A stretch of 64,000 bases of DNA from Cenococcum geophilum 1.58. Taxonomy: Eukaryota; Ascomycota; Dothideomycetes; Gloniales; Gloniaceae. Positions 36,394-46,723 of the stretch are shown in pieces. How positions within the stretch are numbered: the stretch's first letter is position 1; each line of letters begins with the position of its first letter. Under the pieces are notes generated by a model. It was not told where the DNA came from. It made no database searches and worked only from the letters and a program-made list of their open reading frames with translations. The stretch spans positions 4,183,092-4,247,091 of the forward strand of contig KV748176.1 of the NCBI GenBank assembly GCA_001692895.1. The letters run 5' to 3'. The translations under genes were made by a program, and so were the position numbers.

Positions 36394-36801
36394 TTCAAAT
36401 TCGGTACGCGCATCCAGCCTCGCTTGTAATTGTAGCGAACGGCTGTGGCTACGCGCAAGGACCTTTTTGGTTGCCCGGAGAATCGCCTTGGTTGCCCTGG
36501 AGGTTCGCTTTGGTTGGCCAGGAGAACCAAAATAAAGACGTACGCTTCCTCTTCTCCCCCTTAACTACGCCTCCGTCGTAGCCACCAAAACGCGAGTACA
36601 ATGCTGTCTCTGCAAAGAGGTCGATGAAATTTGGCAATATCGTACGGGTGGAAACCTTACGACATTTGACAAAGTTCATGGCACTGCGGAGGAAGGCCTC
36701 CAGAAGCAAAGTTCTTGCAGCCAAGCATAACGGCTTCGCTACAATTACTATGTACAGTTGGTGGCAATCAAGCGGGATTGGATGCGCGTAGCGAATTTGA
36801 A
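36394..36801. repeat. MITE-like element with inverted-repeat ends
   Basis: The left arm (36394-36461) and right arm (36717-36801) are inverted copies. The outer 30 bp, starting ttcaaattcg, match with few changes, and a second inner block, gtaattgtagcgaa, is also inverted. The enclosed 250 bp show no gene. Size and structure fit a non-autonomous DNA transposon. The long frame across it is explained by the repeat arms. Confidence 0.6.
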
Positions 36802-36883
36802 ATCCCGCAGCGCTCGCCAAAGGAGGGTGAAGCTGTTGAATTGAGGTTATGGAGCTAAAACTCTGTGTATTGCTTATTTTCTA

Positions 36884-36958
36884 TATAGGTGGTTGAAGAG
36901 ATTCCAAGGAACTTCGACCGCCGGTCGAAGTTGTCTGATTGGTCAGATTCCTGCCAAG
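36884..36958 (+). repeat. Relic of the A/B Copia family that escaped RIP
   Basis: About 75 bp align with 17428-17500 of element B. Nearly every difference is C here versus T there, or G here versus A there. It includes the perfect hairpin cttcgaccgccggtcgaag (36904-36922), which corresponds to the region between pol and the 3' LTR in B. Confidence 0.7.
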
Positions 36959-36959
36959 A

Positions 36960-38012
36960 GCTTTCTCCCACAAGTCTCATCACGTGATATCGTTGCGGGC
37001 TTGTTTTCCAACAGAAGCTGGTCGTGCACATCACTGTAGTAACCGTGACAGCTTGCGTATAGTCGCCAGAGTCTATTTGTCCTTTTTAGATCGCTTTATA
37101 ATTATCGCAAGGCCTTAAAACTTCGCTTAGGCATTAAGGTCTTTAATTCCTGCCTCTGCCGAGTCGTAATTTACTATCCCTTGCATTGAGAGCCATGACT
37201 GTGGTAGTAAGGCTATCGGCAGGATTTTGCAATGCAAATGCAAAACAAGTCCAACGCACGTGGTATTATAACCTATTGAGGCAAGCGCTGAACCTGATTC
37301 GGGGGGATCGGGGAAAAGCCTGTTCCTGTGGCTGAAAGACCTAAAATGGCAAGTTTAACCAAATCCTGGGTCTAAACCTGGGCCATGGAGCGCAGCATGG
37401 CCCGAAACTGGGCGGATCTAGGCGCTTATTCTCTCCGAGTCGTCAGTGCAGCATAACGATCAAGTGGTTGGCGAAGAAGCGGCACTGCAAAAGAGTCGTC
37501 TGGTTTTATTACTTGTTAGTACCATAATTTCGAGCGCAGTTTTATCTCTGAGAAGAATAGTAATCTTTTATATCTAGGAGCTTTGTAGCATCAATGTCTT
37601 CTTAAACTATTAAGATGGGCCGTGGCTGTTTCTTTTTAGTTGAGCATCTATAGTCCCATAGCATAGTAAAATGCAATGGTAGATTAAAAGAGCAAATTCT
37701 AGGATAATAACCGAAAGGAGTTCTCGTCATTGAAGTTAGCAGCCAGAATGCTAGAAGGGGTGTGAGATGTAAATATAAATTCGCTATTCAACCATTACCC
37801 ACTACCTTTCTCACGAGCACTTTCTATATCTCATTATGCTCCGACCTTCGATCGGAATATAGACACTTAGGCTTTTCTAGCTAAAAATAGATGAATATAG
37901 TAAAGATTATAACCATTTGGGAATCAAAAATATGGATGGTATTACACCCAAGAACTAATAAAATCATACCTCCCCCCCATTCTCCCCCTCTTCTCCCTTC
38001 TCACCCCCCCCC
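36960..38012. other. Intergenic, no gene seen
   Basis: No coding frame is supportable. A pyrimidine-rich run at about 37973-38014 lies just beyond the 3' end of the calmodulin-like gene. Confidence 0.4.
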
Positions 38013-38933
38013 TCAATCACCTCCTAAGAGCTGCACAAACTCATTATCTATCCTCAAATTAGCCTAATCCTAAGACACCAAGAAGTAAAGGACCACTTAC
38101 AATCGACCGTCCCATCGCCATCCTTATCCGCCTCACGGATCATCTCATCAATCTGCTCGTCTGTCAGATTCTCCCCAAGACTCTTCATCACATGCCGCAG
38201 CTCCTCAGTATCGATGGACCCGCTACCATCACGATCGAACACCTTGAACGCCTGCCGGAGCTCCGTCTCCGCATCGACCTTCGGCACGCGCTTCGCCATC
38301 ATCGTTACAAACTCTACTCCCGCAGCAGGCATTAGCGCATATGATCAAACCCCAAGTACACCGGGGACAGGGAGGCAGCGGTGGTGTTAGGGTAACACAT
38401 ACCGTCGAAGTCGATCGACCCGGTGTTGTCAAGGTCGACCTCATTGATGATGTCCTGCAGCTCTGTCTCCGACGGCTCGAGGCCCAGCGAGCGCATCATC
38501 TCGCCTAACTCCTCGCTCGTGATCTCGCCTGCAATATCGAACCCGGGTCAGCGCAGTCCAGCTAGCAAACATGCTGGCACGACAACAACCCCCTGCCTGG
38601 TCTCTATCTCCCCTCTACCCCTCCAGGCACTGGAGGGTGGGCAAGAAGGAGGGGCAGTCGGAGGGGCGGAGGGGGGCGTAGCTGAGGTGGTGAGACTCAC
38701 CATTGCCGTCTTTGTCCTGGGGGGATCGTCGTTATTATTCGCGCCGGCCAGAGTAGTGGGTGGTAGACATACAAAAGCGGCAAAAGCCTGCCTGTACTCG
38801 CTGATTTGCTCGTTGGTCAATGCTTCTGTCTGCAGTCACAAAATTTTCGTCGTCAGCACCAGTCTCGTATCAGCATCAGGTTAAGCTGCAGCCTTGAGAC
38901 ACACGAGGCAGCAGGGTTGGCGGGACATACCAT
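38013..38933 (-). CDS. Calmodulin-like protein, four EF hands, 149 aa
   Basis: Six exons: 38933-38931 (the ATG alone), 38829-38773, 38716-38701, 38528-38403, 38313-38101, 38047-38013. They total 450 nt, giving 149 residues plus stop, the usual calmodulin length. All four EF-hand loops keep acidic ligands: D-K-D-G-N-G, D-L-D-N-T-G, D-R-D-G-S-G and D-K-D-G-D-G. The protein should bind calcium and regulate target enzymes in the cytosol. It is clearly diverged from the near-invariant fungal calmodulin: the linker reads A-K-R-V-P-K and the C-terminus ends in Gly-Gly-Asp instead of the usual Met-rich end. It may be a paralogue rather than the essential calmodulin. The one-codon first exon is typical of calmodulin genes. 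Confidence 0.92.
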
Positions 38934-39175
38934 TGTCTTGAGGAATTTGAGAGCAATGGGAGAGGGATTTTGGTAGGACGAAAAAAGCTATGGGATTGTA
39001 GGCTTGGTATAAGAAAGAATTGTTGTGTTGAGTTAGAGACGGTGTTCTAGGCAGTAAAGTTGCTACCTAAATGGTGGGGTCGGCGGGGTGGGACATTGGA
39101 GCTCCATGCACGGTAATTTCTTTTTCCGACTTTTTATCATCGAATGACAGGAGAGCTCAGACTTACCTCAGCAAG

Positions 39176-39264
39176 CTCAGACGTGATTCCGTTGGTGCGG
39201 ATTTTCAATCGGTCCGCAAGCTGACTAACCACATTCGTGCTGCACCACCGGAATCACGTCTGAG
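39176..39264. repeat. 24-bp inverted repeat with a 41-bp spacer
   Basis: The arm 39176-39199 (ctcagacgtgattccgttgg...) is inverted at 39241-39264 with two or so mismatches. It could form a hairpin or be a tiny inverted-repeat element. Confidence 0.7.
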
Positions 39265-39357
39265 GCTGTTCCGTGAGTAAATACAAAATACCCAATCAAT
39301 AATAATAGCGAATCTTTATCGATAACAGATGCGCGCTGACAGGTTAAGGGATAACGT

Positions 39358-39405
39358 CGCGACGGACGTCGCAACGAACATCGCAACGGACGCCGCAACG
39401 GGTGC
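39358..39405. repeat. Four tandem 12-bp units (about CGCAACGGACGC)
   Basis: Units at 39358, 39370, 39382 and 39394 differ at two to four positions each. A TATA-like atatataa follows at about 39406. Confidence 0.8.
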
Positions 39406-39785
39406 ATATATAAGGCCCAAAAGTTGATTAATTATAGAGCTAGTTCTGCGGATTAATTTGACAGTATTTTTCAGATGAGAGCTGTCGTGGGAGTGTAGGT
39501 CAATTTCGTTGAGAAGGGGTGACTGCTCAAAGTTGTGGTTTATTTTAAAGGTAAACTTGGTGGGTTTTAATACAGTAATAGGGGGATTTCAAATGAGAGA
39601 AGTAATCGAGGATAAAATTTCATGCACAGGTATCTCTCAGCCCTATTTGGCGAAGTTAAGGCATAAACCACTTCTATAAGCATTGAAGGACCCCTTATTA
39701 AGGCTTGAATGAATGTGTATATTATAATATCATATTTTGGGCTTAGCTAGTATATTTACTTTTCAATGTCGTGATATTTCTCTCC

Positions 39786-41652
39786 CTATGAAGATCCTTG
39801 TAGGGGCTGTCCCATCCCACCCAACGTGACCATCTTAGTGATCATATACTCACCAATGCCGTATTTGCTCCCCTCTCTCCCGAAGCCCGATTCCTTAACG
39901 CCTCCAAACGGCGCCGCCGGATCTGAAATCAGACCAGTATTCACTCCGACCATACCAACTTCAAGCGCCTCGGCAACTCTGTAGCACCTCTGGATATCTC
40001 TGCTGAAGAAGTACCCCGCGAGTCCGACCTCAGCGCGGTTCGCCAACTCCACAACCTCGACCTCAGTTTCGAATTTGAAGAGGCCCGCCACAGGCCCGAA
40101 TGTCTCTTCAGATGATAGCTTCATTTTTGGCGTCATGTCGCGGATGACGGTTGGCTGAAAAAAGTTCGAGCCGAGATCAGGCATCTTTTGCCCGCCGATG
40201 AGCACTTTACCGCCCTGACTCACGGCATCCTGGACGTGGGATTCGACTTTGCTAATGGCGCGGCCGTGGATTAGAGGGCCATGCGTTACGCCTTTGTTGT
40301 ACCCGCCGCCGACTTTGAAACCTTTTACTTTCTCGGTGAATTTGGAAGCGAAGGCGTCGTAGATCCCCGCCTGTATGTATAAGCGGTTAGCGCATACGCA
40401 GGTTTGGCCGCTGGAACGGAACTTCGATGCAATAGCCCCGGCGACTGCAGCATCGAGATCCGCGTCTTCAAAGACGATGAAGGGTGAGTTGCCGCCAAGC
40501 TCGAAGGAGAGTTTCTTGAGTGTATTGGCAGATTGAGACATCAAAAGTTTACCGACACCTGTTGAACCTGTGAAGGAAACTTTGCGGACAGTGGACGACG
40601 AAGTTAGAGTGGAGCCAACTTCGGCAGTGTTAGAGAGAGCGGTCACAAAATTGACAACACCTTTGGGGATGCCAGCGCGGTGGGCGAGCTCAGCAAGGGC
40701 GGCAGCTGTTAGCGGAGTCTCTCCAGGAGATTTGGTGACAACTGTGCAGCCAGCTGCGAGAGCTGGGCCGATTTTGCGGGTTATCATTGCTGCAGGGAAG
40801 TTCCATCTGTGTCGTTTATTAGCTATAAAGCCTTCAATCTCAAACTCAAGCTCGCAGAAGGCATTAAAAGACGAGTGGAGAAAATTTACTTACGGTGTAA
40901 TCAACCCACAAACTCCTACAGGCTCCTTTATCGTGAATACTCTATTTCCTGCTATACTTGCTGGAATTGTATCCCCATACACTCTAGGTGCCTCTTCCGC
41001 AAACCATTCAAAGAAGTTCGCAGCGTAAATTACCTCTCCCTTCGCATCTGCAAGTGGCTTGCCATTCTCCCAAGTAATAAGTTTTGCCAGGTCATCCGCA
41101 TTGTCCATCATCAGCTGAAACCATTTACGCAGCATGTGTGATCGTTCGCGGCCTGTTGTTTTGCGAAAGGAGGGGAGGGCGGCGGCGGCGGCGGAAATAG
41201 CAGCTTCAGTGTCGGATTTATCCATTTCAGGCATTGTCATGATGACTTTGCCTGTAGATGGGTCTGCATCGCGAAATATGAGATGATGAAGCTGTGGACG
41301 GGAGGCGTGTTAGCTTGCACGTACCCTTGACCTCAAAGGTCTTGCCTGATTTGGAGTCAATCCATTCTCCGTTCACATAAGCCTGTGACTTAAGGAGGGA
41401 CTTGTCGTTGAGCTGCACACAGTTGCCATGTTAGCCACCGATCCATTCCACCTAAATGTAGCTCTTCTCCTGCTCCCTTTTTGGCTCCTCGTCACAATAT
41501 TTCCAGTCCAAAGCAGGTATACATACAGGTGGCACACTGTGACTCATTGCGTAAGGTCTCTTAACCAATGTCGGTAAAGCTAAAGGCCGAAACTGTGATC
41601 GGTATATGGGTTTCGAGGCAATTGATCTTGCACTTGCACAGAGGGACTTCAT
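39786..41652 (-). CDS. uga2: Succinate-semialdehyde dehydrogenase, mitochondrial type (534 aa)
   Basis: Four exons: 41652-41527, 41412-41325, 41263-40894, 40806-39786. They total 1605 nt. The enzyme oxidises succinic semialdehyde to succinate with NAD(P)+, the last step of the GABA shunt. Visible motifs are S-F-T-G-S-T in the cofactor fold, the general base Glu in F-E-L-G-G (about residue 297), and the catalytic Cys in G-Q-T-C-V-C-A-N-R (about residue 331). The second Cys two residues later is the partner of the redox switch known in this family. Exon 1 encodes an Arg/Ser-rich, acid-free N-terminus, suggesting a mitochondrial presequence. The substrate call is by family resemblance; other aldehyde dehydrogenase substrates are possible. 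Confidence 0.92.
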
Positions 41653-42185
41653 GCTGGGCGATGACAATCATATACTCCGCACTTCCGAAAACATACGCAA
41701 CTTTGGCAGCGGGAGCTTAAAGCGCGGCAGATTAGCCCCTACGCAACGAGTTCTCTCCGCGGTACAGCAATTGGCTTTGATTTGCTGGTGGTGTGGCGGG
41801 AGATTGAGGGTCGGAGGGGTGCTTGCGGGGAGGTGAAGAGTTTAATTAGTAGCGCCTCGGTAAGTATGCTCGTATGCAGGATGTAAGCTTCGTTGTGTCG
41901 TGCTACGGAAATTAATACTTAGGGCATCCAAATGTAAATTTATTCTACAAGACCTGAGTTTTTGTCCAAACTAACACCCTTCAGAACTCAAACTCGGGGT
42001 TAGAAAGGGCTGCCCTACTTATGTAAAACGGTTTGCGAGAATGGAGTCGTGTTGCACGGACTACTATACCTTAACGTTTGGGCACCCGTGTTATCAATAA
42101 GAGCCTACCAATCAGACCAATAGAATTCAATGCCTATGCTCAGGAATACAAAGCTTTTAATTTCATAGCAAATTAATATATAGGC
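41653..42185. other. Intergenic, upstream of the dehydrogenase
   Basis: It contains the dehydrogenase promoter region. No other feature is recognised. Confidence 0.4.
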
Positions 42186-42419
42186 TTATTCTTTGGAGTT
42201 GAGTCGTTCGATATAAGGTCTCCAGCAGTCGTCCTTCCTGCAGAACGGTATTTTGCAGATACTGCAGCCAAAATAAGTCTTTGCAGGACGCTTACGCCTA
42301 GATATACGCGTTCTGGTTCTGGTGTTCGTGCACGGGCGGATAGTGTCTTCATTGCAAAACACTGTGGGTTTGAGGCTCAAGATCCTTATTTGCCAATTGG
42401 AAATCCGTGCGCAGGTCAA
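42186..42419 (-). pseudogene. Possible transposase C-terminal tail (PiggyBac/DDE_Tnp_1_7-like zinc ribbon)
   Basis: The last 50 codons before the stop at 42186 contain F-G-C-S-I-C-K-I-P-F-C with a further Cys-Trp, a zinc-ribbon pattern like the C-terminal tail of fungal PiggyBac-type transposases. A basic stretch (T-R-T-R-I-S-R-R-K-R) precedes it. The catalytic domain is not present upstream in this strand. I read it as a transposon relic; family assignment is from memory of the motif only. Confidence 0.45.
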
Positions 42420-42700
42420 GAATGAGAAGTCTATCTATTGAAGGTGGCTCTAGGGCCTCTATATATACACGAGGGTGACCGAGTCAAGGTGGCAGAATCC
42501 GATTCAGGTCGACATTATTCGTCCTAACTTGGTTAATGTTACGTTGACGGAATATTTCAGGGCGAAGCTGCTGAGTAATGGAAGGAGGGCAAAATTAGGG
42601 ATGACTACTGAACTTCACCAATGTATTAGGGAATAGAGAAAATATCCACAAGGTCTTTGACTGACGTTAAAATTATACGGCAGGCGTGCGCGGATATCCT

Positions 42701-44473
42701 TTATTCCCTCAAGAAGTCAAAAAAGACAAAGCAAGTTATAATTACAAAGACTGACGACGCTATCACACTAGGAAATGAGAGCACGGCTATAACGACCCAC
42801 GATAATTCGGCAAACAACTGCCATCGGAACCTCACCAGCTTGAAGTAGAGGCTTTCTCTCGGCCTGTCTCTCTCTGGGGCGGCAAATATAGTTTTCCACG
42901 CCCAGTGCTTCCAGAAATGGAAATATGTGGCCGTAATGACGAACTTCCACCGTTCATGTCGTATATCATGGTCTTCTGGCTTCTCATTCAAGTTCGGCCT
43001 TTCCATACAATATAACCTCTCTTGCCAGAAATCGTGGAGCACGCCATTCTCATCGTATGGCTGCTTTCGGATGAAGGTTACCCAGCGTTGGACTGTTTTC
43101 TTTGCAAGGTCTTCAGAGACTGCAAACCATTCTTTATGCCGTTCTTTACAAGTCGGACAAAGATGACGGCGGTTGTAGTTGGCAAGCTCCTTATGCACCA
43201 GCTTCTCTGCGCGCTGGCAGTTGCGAAGCGGCAACAGGTCCATTCCCTCGCCTTCTTGATACACAGTCTCCAACGTGATACGGCACCTCCTTTCGATGTT
43301 TTCCCGACGCCTTGACACTTCCAAGTCTGTCTTGCCGATCTTCAGTAGATTAGGACGAGCAGGATCTCGGAAGATGTACACGTATCCTCTTTGCTTGTCT
43401 TTCTTCGGTAAATCTTCTTTGATCTTCATCCTCAACGCGCCATCGATCGAATGTGCGTCTTGAATTTTTGATGTAGTATAAATGGACCGATGGTTGGCAC
43501 TGGATGGTGTCTCAATATTGCTGGCCGGCGGTGTGATCTCTCCAATCGAGCCGATAGACATTGCTTCAGCATCATCGGCATCATCATCAGACTCTACGTT
43601 TGCTTGTACAGACGGTGTGCCTTCTTCATTGCCGGTATTTTCTGGACCGAATGATCCAGGCATCGGCTCAGGTATCGAGTCTATGCTTAAGCTCTGTACT
43701 AGGGGGGTTCTAGGTGTTTGTCTATTCAAGTTGGTGCTAGAAGAAGGCAGAACTTGATCAGATAATGCGATTCTAGATGGCGCCTGCGGCCTTTCTGCGA
43801 TGCCAGATTGGCTTGTCGGTATTTCAGGTGCACTAGCAGTTCTTTGGGTCTCATTCCTCACGTTTCGGCGTCTAATTCTGGCAGCGGTAGGACTTTCTTG
43901 AAGCGAAGAGGCATCAGGCCATTGACTCTCTCGGGTACGTCTTCTTGACTGCGAGCTTGATGAGGCTCTGCTAGCGCTTTGTCTTCCACCAACTGTGTGG
44001 TGCGCAGAAACATCGTCATGAATGTTGTTTGTCGCTGAGGGAGATATTCGGGAACCTGGGGTTGACAACGTAATATGATTTAAAGCCTCGCTTCCCAATG
44101 GTGATCTCGGAGTGGATGGAGCGGATACCTCGACTGATACTGGGTTATTCAAGCTACTGCTATCCATCGGCGTTTCGTTTCCGGGCATGCTAAGACGCAT
44201 GGCATCTTGGTCCCACAACCAATTCTGAATGATTCCCTGGATAATGTCCATGTTTTGATGCTCCGCACAGAGGAGACGGCTGAAAAACTGGCCATCCAGC
44301 CTCTGAATATCGTAGTCGCTCTCCGTTACGAGACTTAGGAGGGGTGGAGTACTTTCAAGCTGCTCTCGTGAGATTTCCACGAGGCAACGGTTTGTACCTA
44401 GATAGGAGAAAATGCAATAAACAGGCTCCTCTGTCCGATAAAGGTCGTCGATGACTTGATCGAAAGTAGTCAT
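42701..44473 (-). CDS. T5orf172/GIY-YIG domain protein with C-terminal membrane segment (590 aa)
   Basis: A single exon of 590 codons starts at ATG 44473. Residues 1-110 form a conserved-looking globular start. Residues 110-340 are Ser/Pro/Thr-rich and probably disordered. A GIY-YIG-type module begins near residue 364 with G-Y-V-Y-I-F and K-I-G-K-T, followed by an Arg-rich helix and the A-E-K-L-V-H-K-E-L block typical of the T5orf172/MUG113 family (Pfam PF10544). A Cys-x2-Cys pair lies just after. Residues about 558-586 are strongly hydrophobic and may anchor it in a membrane. This family is expanded in filamentous fungi and of unknown cellular role; nuclease activity is unproven. Confidence 0.85.
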   Translation of the reverse strand: MTTFDQVIDDLYRTEEPVYCIFSYLGTNRCLVEISREQLESTPPLLSLVTESDYDIQRLDGQFFSRLLCAEHQNMDIIQGIIQNWLWDQDAMRLSMPGNETPMDSSSLNNPVSVEVSAPSTPRSPLGSEALNHITLSTPGSRISPSATNNIHDDVSAHHTVGGRQSASRASSSSQSRRRTRESQWPDASSLQESPTAARIRRRNVRNETQRTASAPEIPTSQSGIAERPQAPSRIALSDQVLPSSSTNLNRQTPRTPLVQSLSIDSIPEPMPGSFGPENTGNEEGTPSVQANVESDDDADDAEAMSIGSIGEITPPASNIETPSSANHRSIYTTSKIQDAHSIDGALRMKIKEDLPKKDKQRGYVYIFRDPARPNLLKIGKTDLEVSRRRENIERRCRITLETVYQEGEGMDLLPLRNCQRAEKLVHKELANYNRRHLCPTCKERHKEWFAVSEDLAKKTVQRWVTFIRKQPYDENGVLHDFWQERLYCMERPNLNEKPEDHDIRHERWKFVITATYFHFWKHWAWKTIFAAPERDRPRESLYFKLVRFRWQLFAELSWVVIAVLSFPSVIASSVFVIITCFVFFDFLRE

Positions 44474-45657
44474 CTTGAATGGCCACCCTTCTCAGGAGAA
44501 GTGTACTCAAAGATTGAGAAGTGTTAGCCCAATAATTATGGGAAATGTTGCTGACACAACTAAAAGAGGGTTTTGAGGCCAAGTACAGGTGCATGCCCGT
44601 TGGATGATACCCTCACGGTAATGCTGCGACCGGAAAGGCGGGCTGTGCAGTGCGGTGCAGTGCGGTGCTATGCAGTGCTGTGCCTCAACGACCAATCACA
44701 GCCTCAATGACATATCGCGCAGCTCTAGCAGCCCTTTACCACTCAGCATATGATACCGTAAACAGTACAACAACTTGATGAAATTTAACGCTATAGAAAC
44801 ACACTTAAGAGATAAATTATTGCTCAGTTGATATGTATATGACCGAATTAAAGAGGTTAGTAACGGGGGTTGGCAGGCCCCTTGGCCCAACCACCTGAAT
44901 TTCAACACGCTTGGGCCGGAGGCATCAGCCTTTTAGAATGCGTAAATAGGCGCTCTATCGTCGTCAATAGTTCACAGATTTCATGCGCACTCGTTATGCT
45001 TACTTAAAAGGCGTCGATATCATTGGTATTTCCCCAAATCATTTGAACATGCAGGGGTATTTCTCAGGAACCGGAGGCTGTGGTGAGTTCCCACGAAGAT
45101 GGGATTGCGGCCTGGCGTGCAGTAATTGCATGAAACGCCCGGCGTTTGAGTATCATGCAGGCACTGGAACTCATAGTCTCCATAATCTCGACATTTGAAC
45201 TTAGCATGCCTTAGCTATCTTTTGTGGACAAAATGCTCGTAGTTTTGTGGCCTTCTATCACTCGGTTTTTTTGCGCGGATTTTGAAATCTGGCCTCGAAG
45301 CGATTCGCGCTCCAGGGAGTATGAACCATCTCTTCGTTGAGTATATGTTTCGGATGGGACGTCAAAGCACTCATAAGTTCCTACAATTTGATAAGTATAT
45401 CCTAAAATTAGACCAAATACCGAGTCTTCCACCTCAGATTACTTTTGTAATATTTGCCATTATTTTATTTCGGCCCTTGTGGATGTGGATGTGGTCAAAT
45501 CCAATCTCAGTGCGGTGTCGTCCAGATTATGCCCTCCAATTGATTTCCATTACAATCGTCAACATCCAAGGAGTCATAAGAATACCCTCAAAGTCTTGGG
45601 CACTCCCAAGTCCAGTACGCCTTGCTCCGACCCATGCAATCAGAAATTCGAGAATCA
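44474..45657. other. Intergenic, no gene seen
   Basis: A short GC-rich tandem run (about 44646-44683, units like gtgcagtgcg) is present upstream of the T5orf172 gene. Remaining frames are short and unsupported. Confidence 0.4.
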
Positions 45658-46723
45658 TCATAGCACTGCCGCAATGCCCAAGATCCCACCTACGAACCCT
45701 AGCCAAACCTCCATTCCCCACTTCCACCTCCAGCTCATTGCTGCTGAGCCCTGAGTTTTACCTGAGCTGGAAGCAGTCGCACTTGGTGTGGAGCTGGCTC
45801 CAAGACCACTGATAATAGAGCTGCCTGGTGATGTGCCCGCGCTTAGGAGCGTGGATGAACTGGTTCCGATCACGACGATACTCTGCCCTTCTGAGTTCGT
45901 TGTTAAGGCAACAAGGGTCGTTGCAGAACCAGTCCCAATAATCGTTGAGAAACCGACGGTAAGCGTGATGGCCTGGCTACCAACGGTAACAGCAGGAGGC
46001 CCTCGGACTGGTGGTGCAGAAGATTCTCCTGGAGAGACAATCCCAACAGTGGGCTGAGATTGCAGTACGGAGAACGATGCACCGGCGACGAGGGAGCCTA
46101 TGATATCGCCAATCCCCAATGTTGTGGGCGAGCTATTTTCGCCGAGTGCTGTGTGCTGAACTTGAGAAACGGTGATTTCAGTATGCGCGAATTCGGGAAT
46201 CTTAGTTGATGCCCCAGGGGTATTTTGTGGTTCAGGAGTGACAGAGTACTCGATATGTTCGGTAAAGACTATGTTTGACTCAGAGACGACCCCCACTATT
46301 TCTGTAGGGCTTGAGGGTTGGTATGGAGGTGTGACCGTTATTGCAGAACGCTCAGTTGGGGATACGACGGGCGACGTTGTGGGGAAAGCTGACGTGACCG
46401 AGTCCTCAACATGAGCAGTATGTGGAGTTGCTTCGAAGCCTCCTGATGAAATTTCAACGCTGCTCTCAACATGCTCTGTTGACGCAGCCTCCTCGCCAGT
46501 ACTTGTGTCGCTAAATGGTGGGACGCTGATCTCGGTATGGGCGTATGGAAACGAAGTCAGGATTTCGGTGGTGGCTGTTGTAGCATTTACGATGGGGGCA
46601 TCTTTTGTTTCGCGATTAGCTCTCAGCCTCTTCCTCATGCACATTATCGAACTTACACCGTTGGGGAAACGCGCAAGCGACAGATGCGACTAAAGTGATT
46701 GTGAGGGCCTTGGAGCGAAGCAT
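45658..46723 (-). CDS. Ser/Thr-rich secreted protein with GPI-anchor-type C-terminus (336 aa)
   Basis: Two exons, 46723-46657 and 46601-45658, sum to 1011 nt. A signal peptide is clear: a basic start, a hydrophobic core, and likely cleavage after V-A-C-A near residue 18. The mature part is Ser/Thr/Pro-rich, so probably O-glycosylated. It carries five spaced copies of a short motif, H-[T/V/I]-E-x-[S/T]-V, at about residues 44, 66, 86, 138 and 162. The C-terminus is a small-residue Ser/Gly stretch followed by a hydrophobic tail, the pattern of a GPI-anchored wall or membrane protein. No enzyme domain is seen. The function is unknown; a cell-surface structural or adhesive role is inference. Confidence 0.75.

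Larger units (their letters stand above)
38934..39785. other. Intergenic region with an inverted repeat and a 12-bp minisatellite
   Basis: It holds the promoter of the calmodulin-like gene and the 3' flank of the dehydrogenase. Two repeats are listed separately; otherwise nothing is recognised. Confidence 0.5.

Noticed and set aside
36449..36820. 123-codon minus-strand frame
   Set aside because: It spans the inverted-repeat element; the apparent conservation between its ends is due to the repeat arms.
38423..38884. 153-codon plus-strand frame
   Set aside because: It is antisense to calmodulin exons 2-4 and introns, which have exact splice and length support.
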